Assembly: GCA_958496175.1 (NCBI GenBank)
Contig: OY292277.1
Coordinates: 6,510,001 to 6,574,000 of the forward strand
Direction of reading: 5' to 3'
Length of the DNA: 64,000 bases
From: Sisyra terminalis
Lineage: Eukaryota; Arthropoda; Insecta; Neuroptera; Sisyridae
Shown one piece after another: positions 26,355 through 38,165 of this stretch (its first letter is position 1; every line of letters begins with the position of its first letter). Made by a program: the position numbers and the translations under genes. The notes beneath the pieces were generated by a model. That model had not been told where the DNA came from and did not search any database. It saw nothing but the letters and a program-made list of their open reading frames with translations.

Positions 26355-27421
26355 AGGTAGGGGCCGTTCATAAAATACGTTCGCTTACAAGGGGGGTGGA
26401 GGGGTTTTGCTGAGTGTGACAAAATGTGACAAGGCGGCGACGGGGAGGGGGGTCTTCGGTAACGTGACGTTCGCCGTTCGTCAAAAAATTTTAAATTAAT
26501 ATTTCTTGATAAAATTAAAATTTATCGAAATTCCTACCATCTATTTAATTAGGAGTAATGCCTTGGCTTTTCCCACGTAAAAACTAGTACCATTTCTTTG
26601 AACTGATGCATAAACCGAGCCTAAAAATTTTTGAACTATAAATCCCCAAAAAATGCTATATAGTACTATGAAATACTTTTCCTTTTTTATGAATTTGTCA
26701 TTCGAAAAAATTGTTTCTGAGATTATACAGCAGCTAATGGAGAAGATGTTAATTTTTATACAGAATAAAACCAAGTGCTAGCCATTCGAAGAATTTCTTG
26801 TTAATTTTTTTCTTCGTATACTTTCATGTAAAATTATTTAAATGTTCCATCTCGTTTTTATCTTCGTAGTTCATCTAAAACTTGTCAGAATTGAAAATAT
26901 TTTCGATTATTTAATAAATCACTATTTTTTTTTAATTCGAATATTTTAAATTATAATTTAATTAATTTTATCATGATAAAAAGTCATTCTTTTCGTATTT
27001 AGTAAATATATTAAATATATAGAAATTTGGGCTCACGTGTACTTTAGCACACCCACAATCTGGCAACGTGACATTTTCGACTTTGTTTTTTCGACAGAAA
27101 ATTCGCGATATTTTTAATGATTTAATTCTAATATGGTACAATTCTCTCGTTTATGGCTAAATTTTCATTATGGACCGACTTAATCGCGAATTAAATTTAA
27201 AACAAAGTCGAAAATGCAACAAACACTAAAGTACATTTGAGCCGAAATTTGTGCACTTTTAATTGAAATTTATCATATTCAGGGGGGTGGGTGTCTTAGT
27301 TTTGTGACGAAATATTACTAAGGGGGTCACAGAAAGTGTGACACAGCGAGACAATGGGGGGAGGAGGGGGTCAGAAAAAGCTTATTTAAGCGTGACGTAT
27401 TTTATAAATGGCCCCATACCT
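26355..27421. mobile_element. Non-autonomous inverted-repeat element with G-rich ends
   Basis: The left end AGGTAGGGGCCGTTCATAAA pairs with the reverse complement of the right end (TTTATAAATGGCCCCATACCT). Both ends are followed inward by ACGT and long G-rich runs (GGGGGGTGGAGGGG; GGGGGGAGGAGGGGG, the right one lying in the same strand sense). A second, inner hairpin at about 27030-27245 has arms containing CATTTTCGACTTTGTTTT. There is no transposase ORF. The overall form is that of a MITE; I do not assign a superfamily because the target duplication is not clear. Confidence 0.8.
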
Positions 27422-27592
27422 TCTGTGATAATCAGACCAAAAACTACAATAGAAATATGTTATTATATTTAAGACAACTTTACCATCGCAGACCTGCGTA
27501 ATTTGATCAGGGACTGTAAACTACTTTTACTTTTACCTCTTTTTCTATCTTAAACGTTGTCCTATTATTCTGTTATAGAATTATTTCATTCA

Positions 27593-27974
27593 AAATACAA
27601 CTCTTTATTGAAAAATTGGTGGCTTTCGGATCCAAAGTCGTGGCCAAAAGATTGACTATGGCGCCAACGTTTGGCAACCTCTCCGGATCGCATCTTCAGG
27701 GCGTAATTGGTACTCAAGCCGTCTTATATTCCATCCATTGTGGGTGGAAAATAAAGTTTAAAGCAGAAGAGTAGGTCAACTTATTGGTTGACCTTTTCTT
27801 CTGCTTTAAACTTTATTTTCCACCCACAATGGATGGAATATAAGACGGCTTGAGGACCAATTACGCCCTGAAGATGCGACCCGGAGAGGTTGCCAAACGT
27901 TGGCGCCATAGTCAATCTTTTGGCCACGGCTTTGGATCCAAAAGCCACAACTTTTGCAATAACGAGTTGTATTT
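27593..27974. repeat. Nearly perfect 382-bp palindrome
   Basis: The arms match with only a few differences around a centre at about 27783. They include TGGCGCCAACGTTTGGCAAC and CCATCCATTGTGGGTGGAAA, and the spacer is only a few bases. Both arms are markedly more GC-rich than the surroundings. The high arm identity implies a recent origin or ongoing correction. The nearest AATAAA downstream of the Diap2 stop (minus strand, 27812-27817) lies inside the right arm. Confidence 0.9.
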
Positions 27975-28130
27975 AAAGCCTTAAATCTAGAATTATTGTA
28001 TTTAAAAGGATCAACTTTAAATTTATACATTTTGTCAATAACGGTAAAACAGTTTATAAGACTTTATAGCCTCGGATTTAAGAGTTAAATTCACAACAAG
28101 TACTTCAAAAAATATAATATTCTCTTCAAT

Positions 28131-31100
28131 CTACGCTAAAAAAGTTCTAACAAACGCCTTAACTGCCGTTCGACACACGGGACAGTCTTTAAAATTCGGT
28201 GCACAATCAACACACGCGGCCAAATGTCCACATGGTAGGAAAACAATGCCCAATTCATTATCCAAACAAATTTTACACAGTCGCTGATCTTTCAACCGGC
28301 GATTTTCCTCCTCCAAACTCATCAGAACCGTTTCCGTTAGTTTTGCCGTGTCGTCTTCTAGAGCTTCCGCTTTGGCTTCCGTAGCTGCTTTTGCACTGGC
28401 GGCCTCTTTCGGAGAATTCCGATTGAAACTTGATTCCGATGGTAATGGTTCGTGGGTGTCGGAAAAGTCGAGGTTTTCGCGGGGTTGATGCAAATCTAAG
28501 TGGGATTCCGGGATTGTATCGTCGTGGATTTCTGGAGCTTCGTCCCGTTGAATATTGAGGGCGGCCTCGATTAGGGCATCGGCCGTGGCGAAGTTGGAAC
28601 CGGTTTGTTCGAGTTTTGATTTGATGGCTTGTTTTACTCGACCTAGATGGAGGCCTACGCCAAGAGCTGCACGTGCCACTGATGTATTCAGGGCATTTTG
28701 GACTTCATCATCCGTCACGACTCGTCGTCTTTCCGATACACTACGTCTAATTGATATCAAATTCACATTGGATGTCTACAAAAAGAAAAAAATATCAGTA
28801 ACATATCGTTAAAGTCTAAAGAGAGGATTTCTCAAGCGGGCCACTAAAAATCGACTATTCGCTTTTAATATATCTATGAGCATATTTTGGTAGCTTTATA
28901 AGTTGAAAGTAATACCCTAAAACGATTTTTGAAAATTTTAATTTTTCAAAAATTTATGAGCGAGTAAAAATTTCGAGTACTTATAATATATCATTAAATA
29001 ATCACTGGATTTTAATGAAACTCGGTTTGTGTGCCAAGGAATAGCAGAGGAATAGAAATAAAATAGTTAACGTAAAAAAAATTGTTTATAATTAATTAGT
29101 TTTATAATAAACAAATGACAATTTAACTAACTTCTCGGTGTTGTAGAATTTTTTTTTTTTATAAAAATCGTTGAACTATTAACTAAATGATGGCACAAGA
29201 AAATTTTAGTGTTCTCTTACCAGAAAAAAGATATGAACAATTGAATGTGCTAGACAGAGGCCGAGGTGGACGCGCTACGCCCTACACCGAGTTATCGAAA
29301 ATACTTCTACCTTCTGTAGTTTTCCAGGCTAAATAAACTTTAAAAATAAATGAAATTATTGAATATTTATTAAAATTTAGAACTTATTTCTTTACTGATT
29401 TTGTAACTTTCATGACAGAACTTTTGTAATAATTTTACACTCAAAGGAATTATTTTTACACGGCTTGAATGAATTAAAATGCACGGGTTCCATTAATAAT
29501 TTTAGCTGTCGAAAAATAAATGTGATATATAAATGTGATTAAATATAATAAATCAGTAAAGAAATAAGTTCTAAATTTTAATAAATATTCAATAATTTCA
29601 TTTATTTTTAAAGTTTTATTTAGCCTGGAAAACTGCAGAAGATAGAAGTATTTTCGATAGCTCGGTGTAGGGCGTAGCGCGTCCACCTCGGCCGCTGTCT
29701 AGCACTTTCAATTGTTCATATCTTTTTCCTGGTAAGAGAGCACTAAAATTTTCTTGTGCCATCATTTACTTAATAGTTCAACGATTTTTATAAAAAAAAA
29801 AAATCTACAACACCGAGAAGTTAGTTAAATTGCCATTTGTTTATTATAAAACTAATTAATTATAAATATTTTTTTACGTTAACTATTTTATTTCTATTCC
29901 TTAGCACACAAACCGAGTTTCATTAAAATCCAGTGATTATTTACTGATATATTATAACTTAAAAAAAAAAGTACTCGAAATTTTTACTCGCTCATAAATT
30001 TTTGAAAATTTAAAATTTTCAAAAATCGTTTTAGGGTATAACTTTCAACCTATAAAGCTACAAAAATATGCTCATTAGGGTGATTTTTTTTTTGGTCCCA
30101 TCGAGAAATTTTGTTGGAAATACCAAAAAAAAAATCCCTGAAAGTTTGAGCCCTTAATATTAATTTTAAGTCCTCGACCAAGACGTGTAAAGATTTCCCA
30201 TTGAAAATACACGGAAACTTTGATTTTTTATTTTTAAATTTCTATATCTCAGCGGCATTTCATGGGATTGCTTTTACCGAAGATGGTTTTTCTCTCAGAA
30301 TTAAACGCTCTACAAAAGTGCCCATTGCGACAAAGTCGTAACTCACATCGGTGCGGTAGTACGGGGACCACTGAACCTGATTTTTCCATAAAATTCGCGT
30401 TTTTTTTGCATTTATCTCGTAAATAACAAGAGCTACGGAAAAATTATAAATGAAAAACTTGTAGAGAATTTGCTTTCCTACAAAAAAGGTCCTGTAGACC
30501 AAATCGCGAAGATCAATATTAAACGAGATATTAAGCCTTCAATTGATTTTTCTGTGAAATTTTCGCCGATCATTGATTTAAAGTTTAAATCAATATCTCG
30601 TTAATCTCGGCTTAATATCTCGTTTAATATTGATCTTAGCGATTTGGTCTACATCTTTTTTGTAGGAAATCAAATTTTCTACACGTTTTTCATTTATAAT
30701 TTTTCCGTAGCTCTTGTTATTTACGAGATAAATGCAATGTTTTTTTTGCATTTATCTCGTAAATAACAAGAGCTACAGAAAAATTATAAATGAAAAACTT
30801 GTAGAGAATTTGATTTCCTACAAAAAAGTTTTTGTAGACCAAATCGCTAAGTTCAACATTAAACGAGATATTAAGCCCTGAATCATTGATCATTGATTTA
30901 AAGTTTAAATCAATGATCGGCAAAAATTTCACAGAAAAATCAATTCAAGCCTTAATATCTCGTTTAATATTGATCTTAGCGATTTGGTCTACAAGAACTT
31001 TTTTGTAGGAAATCAAATTCTCAACAAGTTTTTCATTTATAATTTTTCCGTAGCTCTTGTTATTTACGAGATAAATGCAAAAAAAACGCGAATTTTATGG

Positions 31101-32774
31101 AAAAATCAGGTTCAGTGACCCCCGTACTACCTCACCGGTGTGAGTTACGACTTTGTCGCAATGGGCACTTTTGTAGAGCGTTTAATTCTGAGAAAAAACC
31201 ATCTTCGGTAAAAGCGATCCCATTAATTACCGCTGAGATAATGAAATTTAAAAATAAAAAATCAGAGTTTCCGTGTATTTTCAATGGAAAATCTTTACAC
31301 GTCTTTGTCGAGGACTTAAAATTAATATTAAGGGCTCAAACTTTCAGAGAATTTTTTTTTTTTGGTATGTCCAACAAAATTTCACGATGGAACCAAAAAC
31401 AAAAATCACCCTAAATTGAGAATATTGAGAATTTGGTAGCTTTATAGGTTGAAAGTAAATAATTTTTGAAAATTTTAATTTTTCAAAAATTTATGAGCGA
31501 GTAAAAATTTCAAGTCCTTTTTTTTTTAAATTATAATATATCAGTAAATAATTACTGGATTTTAATGAAACTCGGTTTGTGTGCTAAGGAATAGCAGAGG
31601 AATAGAAATACAATAGTTAACGATTTTTTTTTTTTTGGTATTCCAACAAAATTTCACGATGGCACCAAAAAAAGTCAAAAAAAAATCACCCTAGCTCATA
31701 GATATATTAAAATCGAATAGTCGTTTTTTAGTGGCCCGCTTGAGAAATCCTGACTCAAAAAAAATTTACATTAGGGCTGCGTTGTTGGGTCAATTCGTTT
31801 TGCACTTGACTGACAAATGCTTGGCCTTTGACTCTCAAAAGAAAATTACAATTGGGCAACCAACGGGCGTGTTCCTTCCATGGCTCATCTTGCGGTTCCC
31901 ACTTACTCAAACCGCCATCGCAATGGAAACATCGTACACTATCAATCCATCCGGTGTAATAAAATCCAGCCTCCGCTAATATATTCGGAGTTTGAATTAA
32001 ATTCGCCGGCCATTTAGCATATGTAAGTAATCGAGCCTCAAGAGTTGCCATATTTGGTCGGTGTGGCCTCTCATTTACTTGAACTCCTAGTTCTTGTAAA
32101 TTTGGACTTGAGACAATATCCTGGTTGTTGGCTAAAGAGATTTGATCTTGATTTCGCTTTTCTACAAAGAAAAATTGTTATAAAAATCGTTGGGAAATAC
32201 AAAAGTTATGGGTTATACTTGATTTTAATAAATCCTTGGCGAATTGGCAGTTTGGAATGAATTTGATGTGTTCGACCAGAGGAACATCGCCTGGTTCCCA
32301 CGATCGAATAATTCGATGGCAAGAGAAGCACTGAACGCGGTCGCCTTCGTTAAGATAGAAAAATCCAGCTTCGGCTAGTTCTTTGGGATTGATCCCGATC
32401 GGAGGCCACGAGGAAAATGTTTTGAGGCGATTTTCCACAATGGTCATGTCATCATCGGAGTGCGGAGGAGGTTGGGACGTGGCTTGGGAAGAAGTCGACG
32501 GAAGTGTATTGGCAGAAGTGGCAGGAACATTGCCTGAAGAAGTCGGATTTGTAACAAATTCACAATTGGGACTCAGCTGACGATGACGGGTCATCACTTG
32601 ATCGCCAATATTCCATTCGGAAATTTTCAATGCACAACTAAAGCATTCGACCTCCAAGTCATTTCCGGTGGAAAAAAAACCAGCCCTTGCAATTCGAGTC
32701 GAATCAACGACAGCACTGGCTGGCCAATTTTCAAATGTTTGTAAACGATTATCCTCCACATTCATTCCGTCCAT
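28131..32774 (-). CDS. Diap2: Inhibitor of apoptosis, Diap2/cIAP type (3 BIR, UBA, RING)
   Basis: Exons 32774-32219, 32161-31770 and 28775-28131 join in frame to give 530 residues; both introns are GT-AG. BIR1 spans about 7-74 (zinc ligands C44, C47, H64, C71), BIR2 about 113-179 (C149, C152, H169, C176) and BIR3 about 226-293 (C263, C266, H283, C290). BIR3 has the EPWKEHARW groove typical of IBM-binding BIRs. A UBA-like helical domain covers about 340-392, and a C3HC4 RING ends the protein (483-530, CKICLDNELG to CPVC). Drosophila Diap2 has the same order and about 500 residues; it is an E3 ligase in Imd immune signalling and can restrain caspases. ATG 32774 is the first in this frame after an upstream stop. 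Intron 1 is 57 bp; intron 2 is 2994 bp, because a composite foldback fills all but its first 19 and last ~50 bases. The linker at 394-460 is low-complexity and acidic/Ala-rich. Confidence 0.95.
28826..31750. mobile_element. Composite foldback filling Diap2 intron 2
   Basis: The outer ends are inverted (GGATTTCTCAAGCGGGCCAC at the left, its reverse complement ending at 31750). An inner palindrome with arms carrying GTGTAGGGCGTAGCGCGTCC has its centre near 29470. A second foldback (30076-31413) is inserted in the right arm, after which part of the outer arm is repeated (about 31425-31620) and a solo terminus of the inner type follows (about 31626-31693). The element ends 19 bases from the 5' splice site and about 50 from the 3' splice site, so the original intron was probably about 70 bp. 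Confidence 0.85.
30076..31413. mobile_element. Inner foldback element, family C
   Basis: Ends TAGGGTGATTTTT and AAAAATCACCCTA face each other; inward follow TCCAACAAAATTTC-type sequence and GGGCTCAAACTTTC beside TTAATATTAA. The arms are inverted throughout, with further shorter palindromes in the centre (AGAGCTACGGAAAAATTATA recurring in both senses). The 105-codon frame at 31097-31414 is part of an arm and not a gene. Confidence 0.85.
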
Positions 32775-32824
32775 ATCTTGCAACAATGGCTCGCAACAAT
32801 GAAACTAAAATTCCCTTATTAAAA

Positions 32825-33113
32825 TCAAATAGTTTTCGCAGCCATTTGAGATCTCATTTCACGAATATTACTGGACAACACACTGCAAATGTACTGCACT
32901 CGAACTAGGGTCTCAGCTTTCTTCAAGCGATGCAACAATCTGCATAGACGAAAAAAAAATTAACAAAAATGCAATAAACTTAATGCGTAGATTATACTTT
33001 TCGTTTTTTTTGGCCAGCAATATTGTCTCGTAACCACTATTGGTCGTCCTGTCAACTTGAGGCTGGTTTTTGGTTAAGAATTTCACAAAATTCGATTGTT
33101 CACGTGCACTCAT
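32825..33113 (-). CDS. Small 76-residue protein, two exons, directly upstream of Diap2
   Basis: Exon 33113-32998 and exon 32939-32825 join across a 58-bp GT-AG intron (GTATAATC donor; T-rich tract ending in TATGCAG) to give a 76-residue frame. It starts MSAREQSNFVKFLTKNQPQV and ends REMRSQMAAKTI. The splice restores an open frame where the unspliced one stops soon after the intron, and the codons look coding. The product is basic and hydrophilic, with a probable amphipathic helix (LLHRLKKAETLVRVQYICSV), no signal peptide and no domain I recognise. Its stop lies 50 bp before the Diap2 ATG on the same strand and in another frame, so it may be the first cistron of a two-cistron transcript, a regulatory upstream ORF, or a separate gene. 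No transcript evidence is available here. Confidence 0.5.
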
Positions 33114-33599
33114 CGCCCTGAATGGAAATCGATCGAAAGCTTTAAAGCTTCCAAAGCTGCAATACAATCGAAGCTTTCAATCGAATGACTACGTCCAATT
33201 TTTTCTTTTACATTATCGAGATGGAATTTTCTATGGGGCTCTATTTGGCTATTCAGCAAATGTCAAAATGACTGATTTGAGAGAGAGAAATGAACTACGC
33301 GAATTTAAATGAAGTGGAAGAAGATAGATTTACAAAGAAATTTGAATTAGTGATTAGAGTTTTTAAGAATGATTGAAGAAAGGTATTTAAAATCGTTTAT
33401 CTGAGATAAGAATTTTTTTAAACAATAATATTGGAAATTTAATAACAAAACTGTTGGAAAAATTTTATCTAGTGAAAGTTTTTTGAAGTCAAACAATGTT
33501 ACTATCTGACGGAAATGACGTTTAATTTCCACATCCATCTATGATGAAGTGGACGAACTTATTCAAGATGGTGAAATGTTACCAAGGTGTAATTATTCA

Positions 33600-35360
33600 C
33601 TAATTTTCAGCTAATAACTAAACCTCGAATTCTTGTAAATAAAGCCAATAATGCCGTAGTTTTCACGGTTTTCAAAGTTTTCAACTTTGGATGGTTTGAT
33701 AGGGTATGAGACTAACTTATCATCAAAGTGCCAGAAGAAATCATCAAAAGCCATCGTTAAATAAGGGATGATTATCGGACCAAAGGCAGTTTCGGGTTCG
33801 TAACAATGTATTGAACGATAATATAACAAACTTTTTCGATTTCAAAGATTTTTCGCCAAAAAAAACCGTGGGTTAACCATCGTTGATTTTTCACGAAAAT
33901 GGTCAAATTAAAAAAAAAATTTTTTAGGATGCCAATCGAAAGTATAAGTCCATCTGTGCATTCTGTGCAAATTTTTCCAAAATCGAAGCTCTTTTAAGGG
34001 ATGAAATCGACGATCAAAGTGCCAGAAGAACTCATCAACCCCTCTAATCTTTAACCACTTGTAACATCGTTATATAAGGGATGATTTTCGATCCAAGGGC
34101 AGTTTCGTGTTCGTAACAATGTTCCAAACGATAATATCATAATCTTTTTCGAATTCGAAACAGAATTTTTCAGTCAAAAAAAAACCGTGGGTTAACCATC
34201 GTTGATTTTTCACGAAAATGGTCAAAATTCAAAAAACTTTTTGAGGATGCCAATCGAAAGTATACGTCCATCTGTGCATTCTGTGCAAATTTTTCCAAAA
34301 ACAAAGCTCTTTTAAGGGATGAAATCGACCATCAAAATGGCAGAAGAAATTATAGAGAACAGTTTGATGGTCGATTTCTTCTCTTAAGCGTGGTTTGTTT
34401 TCGGAAAAATTTGCACAGCATGTACGGTTGGACTTATCCTTTGGATTGGCATCCTAAAATACCAAATCGAAAATTTGACGATTTTCGTGAAAAATCAACG
34501 ATGGTTAACCCATGGTTTTTTTTGATGAAAAATGTTTTTGTTTCGGATGTGAAATATTTTCTTATATAATCGTTCAATACATTGTTACAGACCCGAAACT
34601 GCCTTTGGTTCGAAAATCATCCCTTATATAACGATGGTACATGCAATTGAAGTTTGGATGGTTTTCTATAATTTCTTCTGCCACTTTGATGGTCGATTTC
34701 ATCCCTTAAAAGAGCTTTGTTTTTGGAAAAATTTGCACAGAATGCATAGATGGACGTATACTTTCGATTGGCATCCTCAAAAAGTTTTTTGAATTTTGAC
34801 CATTTTCGTGAAAAATCAACGATGGTTAACCCACGGTTTTTTTTGACTGAAAAATTTTATGTTCAATTCAATTCAATTCATTTTATGTTTTTTGAATTCG
34901 AAAAAGATTATGATATTATCGTTTGGAACATTGTTACGAACACGAAACTGCCCTTGGTTCGAAAATCATCCCTTATATAACGATGTTACAAGTGGTTAAA
35001 GATTAGAGGGGTTGATGAGTTCTTCTGGCACTTTGATCGTCGATTTCATCCCTTAAAAGAGCTTCGATTTTGGAAAAATTTGCACAGAATGCACAAATGG
35101 ACGTATACTTTCGATTCACATCCTTAAATTTTTTTTTGAATTTTGTTGATTTTCGTGAAGAATCAACGATGGTTAACCCACGGTTTTTTGACGAAATATA
35201 CTTTTGTTTCGAATTGGAAAAAGATTGTTATATTATCGTTTAATACATTGTTACGAACCCGAAACCATTCTTAGTTCGAAAATCATCCTTAATTTAACGA
35301 TGGCACATGCGATTGAAGATGCGATTGAGATGGTTTAATGATTTCTTCTAGCACTTTAAT
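33600..35360. mobile_element. Foldback element, family D, with duplicated arms
   Basis: Blocks ACCGTGGGTTAACCATCGTTG, TTTCACGAAAATGG and AAGGGATGATT occur twice in one orientation (about 33720-33910, 34070-34230) and twice inverted (about 34480-34640, 34800-35000, with a further partial set to 35310). The switch is near 34370. Each arm therefore contains about two tandem units of ~350-400 bp. No ORF survives. It lies just upstream of the Diap2/small-ORF locus. Confidence 0.8.
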
Positions 35361-35423
35361 GAAAAGTTATCCCTATCAGGAAATAACATTATTGGAATTA
35401 TCGATTTATTTACAAATAATAGA

Positions 35424-35465
35424 AGTTAGGCAACCATTTCTTCAAGAATGTAATTATGTTTGCAG
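35424..35465. repeat. Dispersed ~45-bp hairpin motif (diverged)
   Basis: GTTAGGCAACC then AATGTAAT then GTTTGC, matching the order and spacing of the other copies. Confidence 0.4.
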
Positions 35466-35546
35466 CATTCGCCCCTAGTTTACAACCTGATGTGTAAATT
35501 GGAGGTATGACTTGTTTTATTAATTTAAATCAATGTAATTTTACAG

Positions 35547-35773
35547 ATTCAATTTACCTGAAAATTGAGGACAAGTGCAGTTTTGTTGGAGTTGAAGATA
35601 GTGTAATCCTTTTGGAAGATAAATGTTTAGTAAGTGGTATTGTTGCTGAAACTTGTAAACATTGTTCTAATTGAATTTATCACTACCTACAGGGGAAGCT
35701 GACTGAAGACATTAGAGAATTATTCATTGGATTTGAATTGTTCATCATTTTCAAATGGACGTTTGAAGAATGA
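35547..35773 (+). CDS. Possible exon pair of an unrecognised gene or gene remnant
   Basis: A T-rich tract ending in TTTTACAG precedes 35547. The only open frame of the next 83 bases reads SIYLKIEDKCSFVGVEDSVI and then LLEDKCL up to a GTAAGT at 35630. A 63-bp intron ends in CCTACAG at 35692, and the frame continues as GKLTEDIRELFIGFELFIIF before a stop at 35771-35773. Codon content is more protein-like than the surroundings. I could not find an upstream exon with a compatible phase, and an alternative acceptor at 35708 would lead into the different frame open to 35909. It may be a decayed gene end. No family is recognised. Confidence 0.25.
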
Positions 35774-35909
35774 AAGTGCATCCTTCGGGAATCATCAATC
35801 AAATTCCTCAAGGATATCATTTCCACAATTGGCATCTACCGAGAAGAATACGAATGGATTTACTATTTTAATAATTAGTGATTTAAATTTTATTTCAATA
35901 AATCAGTGA

Positions 35910-36259
35910 AGTGAAGTGAAGTGAAAAGTGATAAAGTGGTTCAAGTAATAAATAATCATAATATCAGATAATTCAAAAGCTCTTTATTAACTTAATATTA
36001 ATTTCCATAAGATTATTGATACAATTGACACTTTTACATAGTTTATACAAACAATTGTAAATATGCACAAAATTGTTATTGTCATATTGTATTAATTGAT
36101 ATTAAATATCAATAAATTAATTTTAATAGAATACATTGTTTCAATTCGATTTACCGCTCCCATCCTCTAGAATTTTATTTTTCAGGGATTTTTTTTACAG
36201 TTAGAATACATATTAGAGTTTAATTAATAAGTAATAAGGTAAGTACAATAAATGGTATA
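35910..36259. other. AT-rich sequence, nothing seen
   Basis: A short GAAGT pentamer repeat (about 35907-35925) is followed by AT-rich DNA without features. Confidence 0.4.
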
Positions 36260-36474
36260 ATACAATTTTGCTTTTACGAAAAAAAAGGATCAAGGACCTT
36301 AAAATGTTGCAATGTTTTTATACAACTTTTCCAACTTTAACAAGGAGCAGCTATGGTTCGAATATGGTTGGGAAATTCTAATTATTTCGATCGAAAATTT
36401 TTTTAATTTTTCTACAAATCTCATAAGAATAGTTTAAATATAAGTTTTAACGTCATTTACATATATCATATGAT

Positions 36475-36545
36475 AGCCGCATCGCTAAGGTCGCCACTAC
36501 TACCGGAGCTGAGGTCCCTGGTTCGAATCCCGAAGGGGTAAGTGT
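36475..36545 (+). other. tRNA-like segment in the left arm
   Basis: ATAGCCGCATCGCTAAGG resembles an internal A box and GGTTCGAATCCC is a perfect B box about 40 bases later. The flanking acceptor stem does not pair, so this is a tRNA-derived relic, not a tRNA gene. Confidence 0.5.
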
Positions 36546-36735
36546 TTTTTCTTAAATATAATAATTGATTTCTATTCCTTACAGCTTATAATATATATAA
36601 TTAACATTAATTCGTAATTCCAGACATTGCATCATCGAAATATTCGATCAAACAGTTCCAACTTTCGGGGCTGGAAATGATCGATCGATCGATGATGCAA
36701 TATATTTTTCATTTTATTTTTGCTCATTGGTTTTG

Positions 36736-36794
36736 TGACGTCACCCAATTTCATATATATGACGTCACTTATACGTCGCCATCCAATGACGTCA
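36736..36794. promoter_or_regulatory. Cluster of three TGACGTCA octamers
   Basis: Perfect palindromic CRE-type sites lie at 36736-36743, 36760-36767 and 36787-36794. The inverted arm keeps two (37852-37859, 37879-37886) and the third arm two (39109-39116, 39122-39129). Such octamers bind CREB/ATF-type bZIP factors; binding here is not shown. Confidence 0.4.
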
Positions 36795-38084
36795 TTCCCG
36801 AAAAAATTCGAAAAATGAGCGAATTTTCGATTTTCGGGAAATAGGAATCTGGGAATGGCTTAGTTACGTCACGGGAGGCCTAAAAACCATATCCTATAAT
36901 CAAAATTTTTCATTTTTTTTTCGAATAATTTTCGGCCGAAAATCGGAAAAATCCCAAAAATAGGCTAAATATCTCGATTTTTCTCACTTTTTTTAACTTT
37001 AACGCCGTTTTTAGCAAAAACTATCGATCGTAGGTTACCGATAGTAGGCTCATTCGATAGCGCTTGAATTACTCTATCGATGGTGTAAATTTGGTCCCGG
37101 AAAAGCTTCAGGGGAAAAACTTTTTTTTTCAACTTGACAGAAATTTCAAATCGTCGATGAAATGGTCGTCAATTTTTTTAAAATTTTTTTTGTTGAATTT
37201 CTCGATGAAATTCACAGCATAGGTGCATAACGTTACGATTGAAACGAATATATAAAAAGTTTTTAGCTATTCGATACCCTTCTTCGAATTTTACGATTGT
37301 AAAATTTTTTATGAACGTCTTAATGCTTTACATATGTTAACTTGTTTTATCGAAAAATTCGATGAAGTATAGCGCATAGCTAAAAAGTTTTAACATATTC
37401 GTTTCAATCGTAACGTAAGGCATCTATGGCGTGAATGAACATTGAGAAATTCAACAAAAAAAATTTCAAAAAATCGTCGACCATTTCATCGACGATTTGA
37501 AATTTCTGAAAAGTTGAAAAAAAAGTTTTTCCCCTGAAGCTTTTCCGGGACCAAATTAACACCATCGATAGAGTAATTCAAGCGCTATCGAATGAGCCTA
37601 CTATCGGTAACCTACGATCGATAGGTAACGCACAAATCGTCGTTAAAGTTGGAAAAAGTGAAAAAAATGGCACAATTTGGCCTATTTTTGGGATTTTTCA
37701 AAATTCTGGCCCAAAAATTTTTGAAAAAAACAATGAAAAATATTGATTATAGGATATGGTTTTTAGGCCTCCCGTGACGTAACTAAGCCATTCCCAGAAT
37801 CCTGTTTCCTGAAAATCGATAATTCACCCATTTTTCGATTTTTTTCGGGAATGACGTCATTGGCTGTCGACGTATGTATGACGTCATATTATGTATGAAC
37901 CAAAAAAAAAAAAAAAATACGTAATCGATCGATCACTTCTCAACCCCGAAAGGTTGGAAATGTTCGATCGAATTATTCGGCTGAAACTAACGTTAAGATA
38001 ATTATTAACGATCGAAAGTGATAATTTAAGCTGTAACGAATAGATATTAATTAGAAATTGGTTAGTAGAAATATAAAAATCTTT

Positions 38085-38165
38085 TACCTTATTGGGGGAT
38101 CGATCCTTCGTCTTTCCGTTTCACATTTTCCGTGCGCTTATCGATTCGGCCATTGGAAGTTATAT
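38085..38165 (-). other. tRNA-like segment in the right arm
   Basis: On the minus strand TGGCCGAATCGATAAGCGC resembles the D-arm of a Ser/Leu-type tRNA, and GGATCGATCCC stands where a B box would be. Stems are not intact. Confidence 0.4.

Noticed and set aside
31097..31414. 105-codon open frame
   Set aside because: It is part of the right arm of a foldback element; the mirrored left arm encodes a different, broken frame.
32913..33167. 84-codon frame read straight through as one exon
   Set aside because: It includes the 58-bp intron with clear GT-AG signals; the spliced frame from 33113 is the better model.
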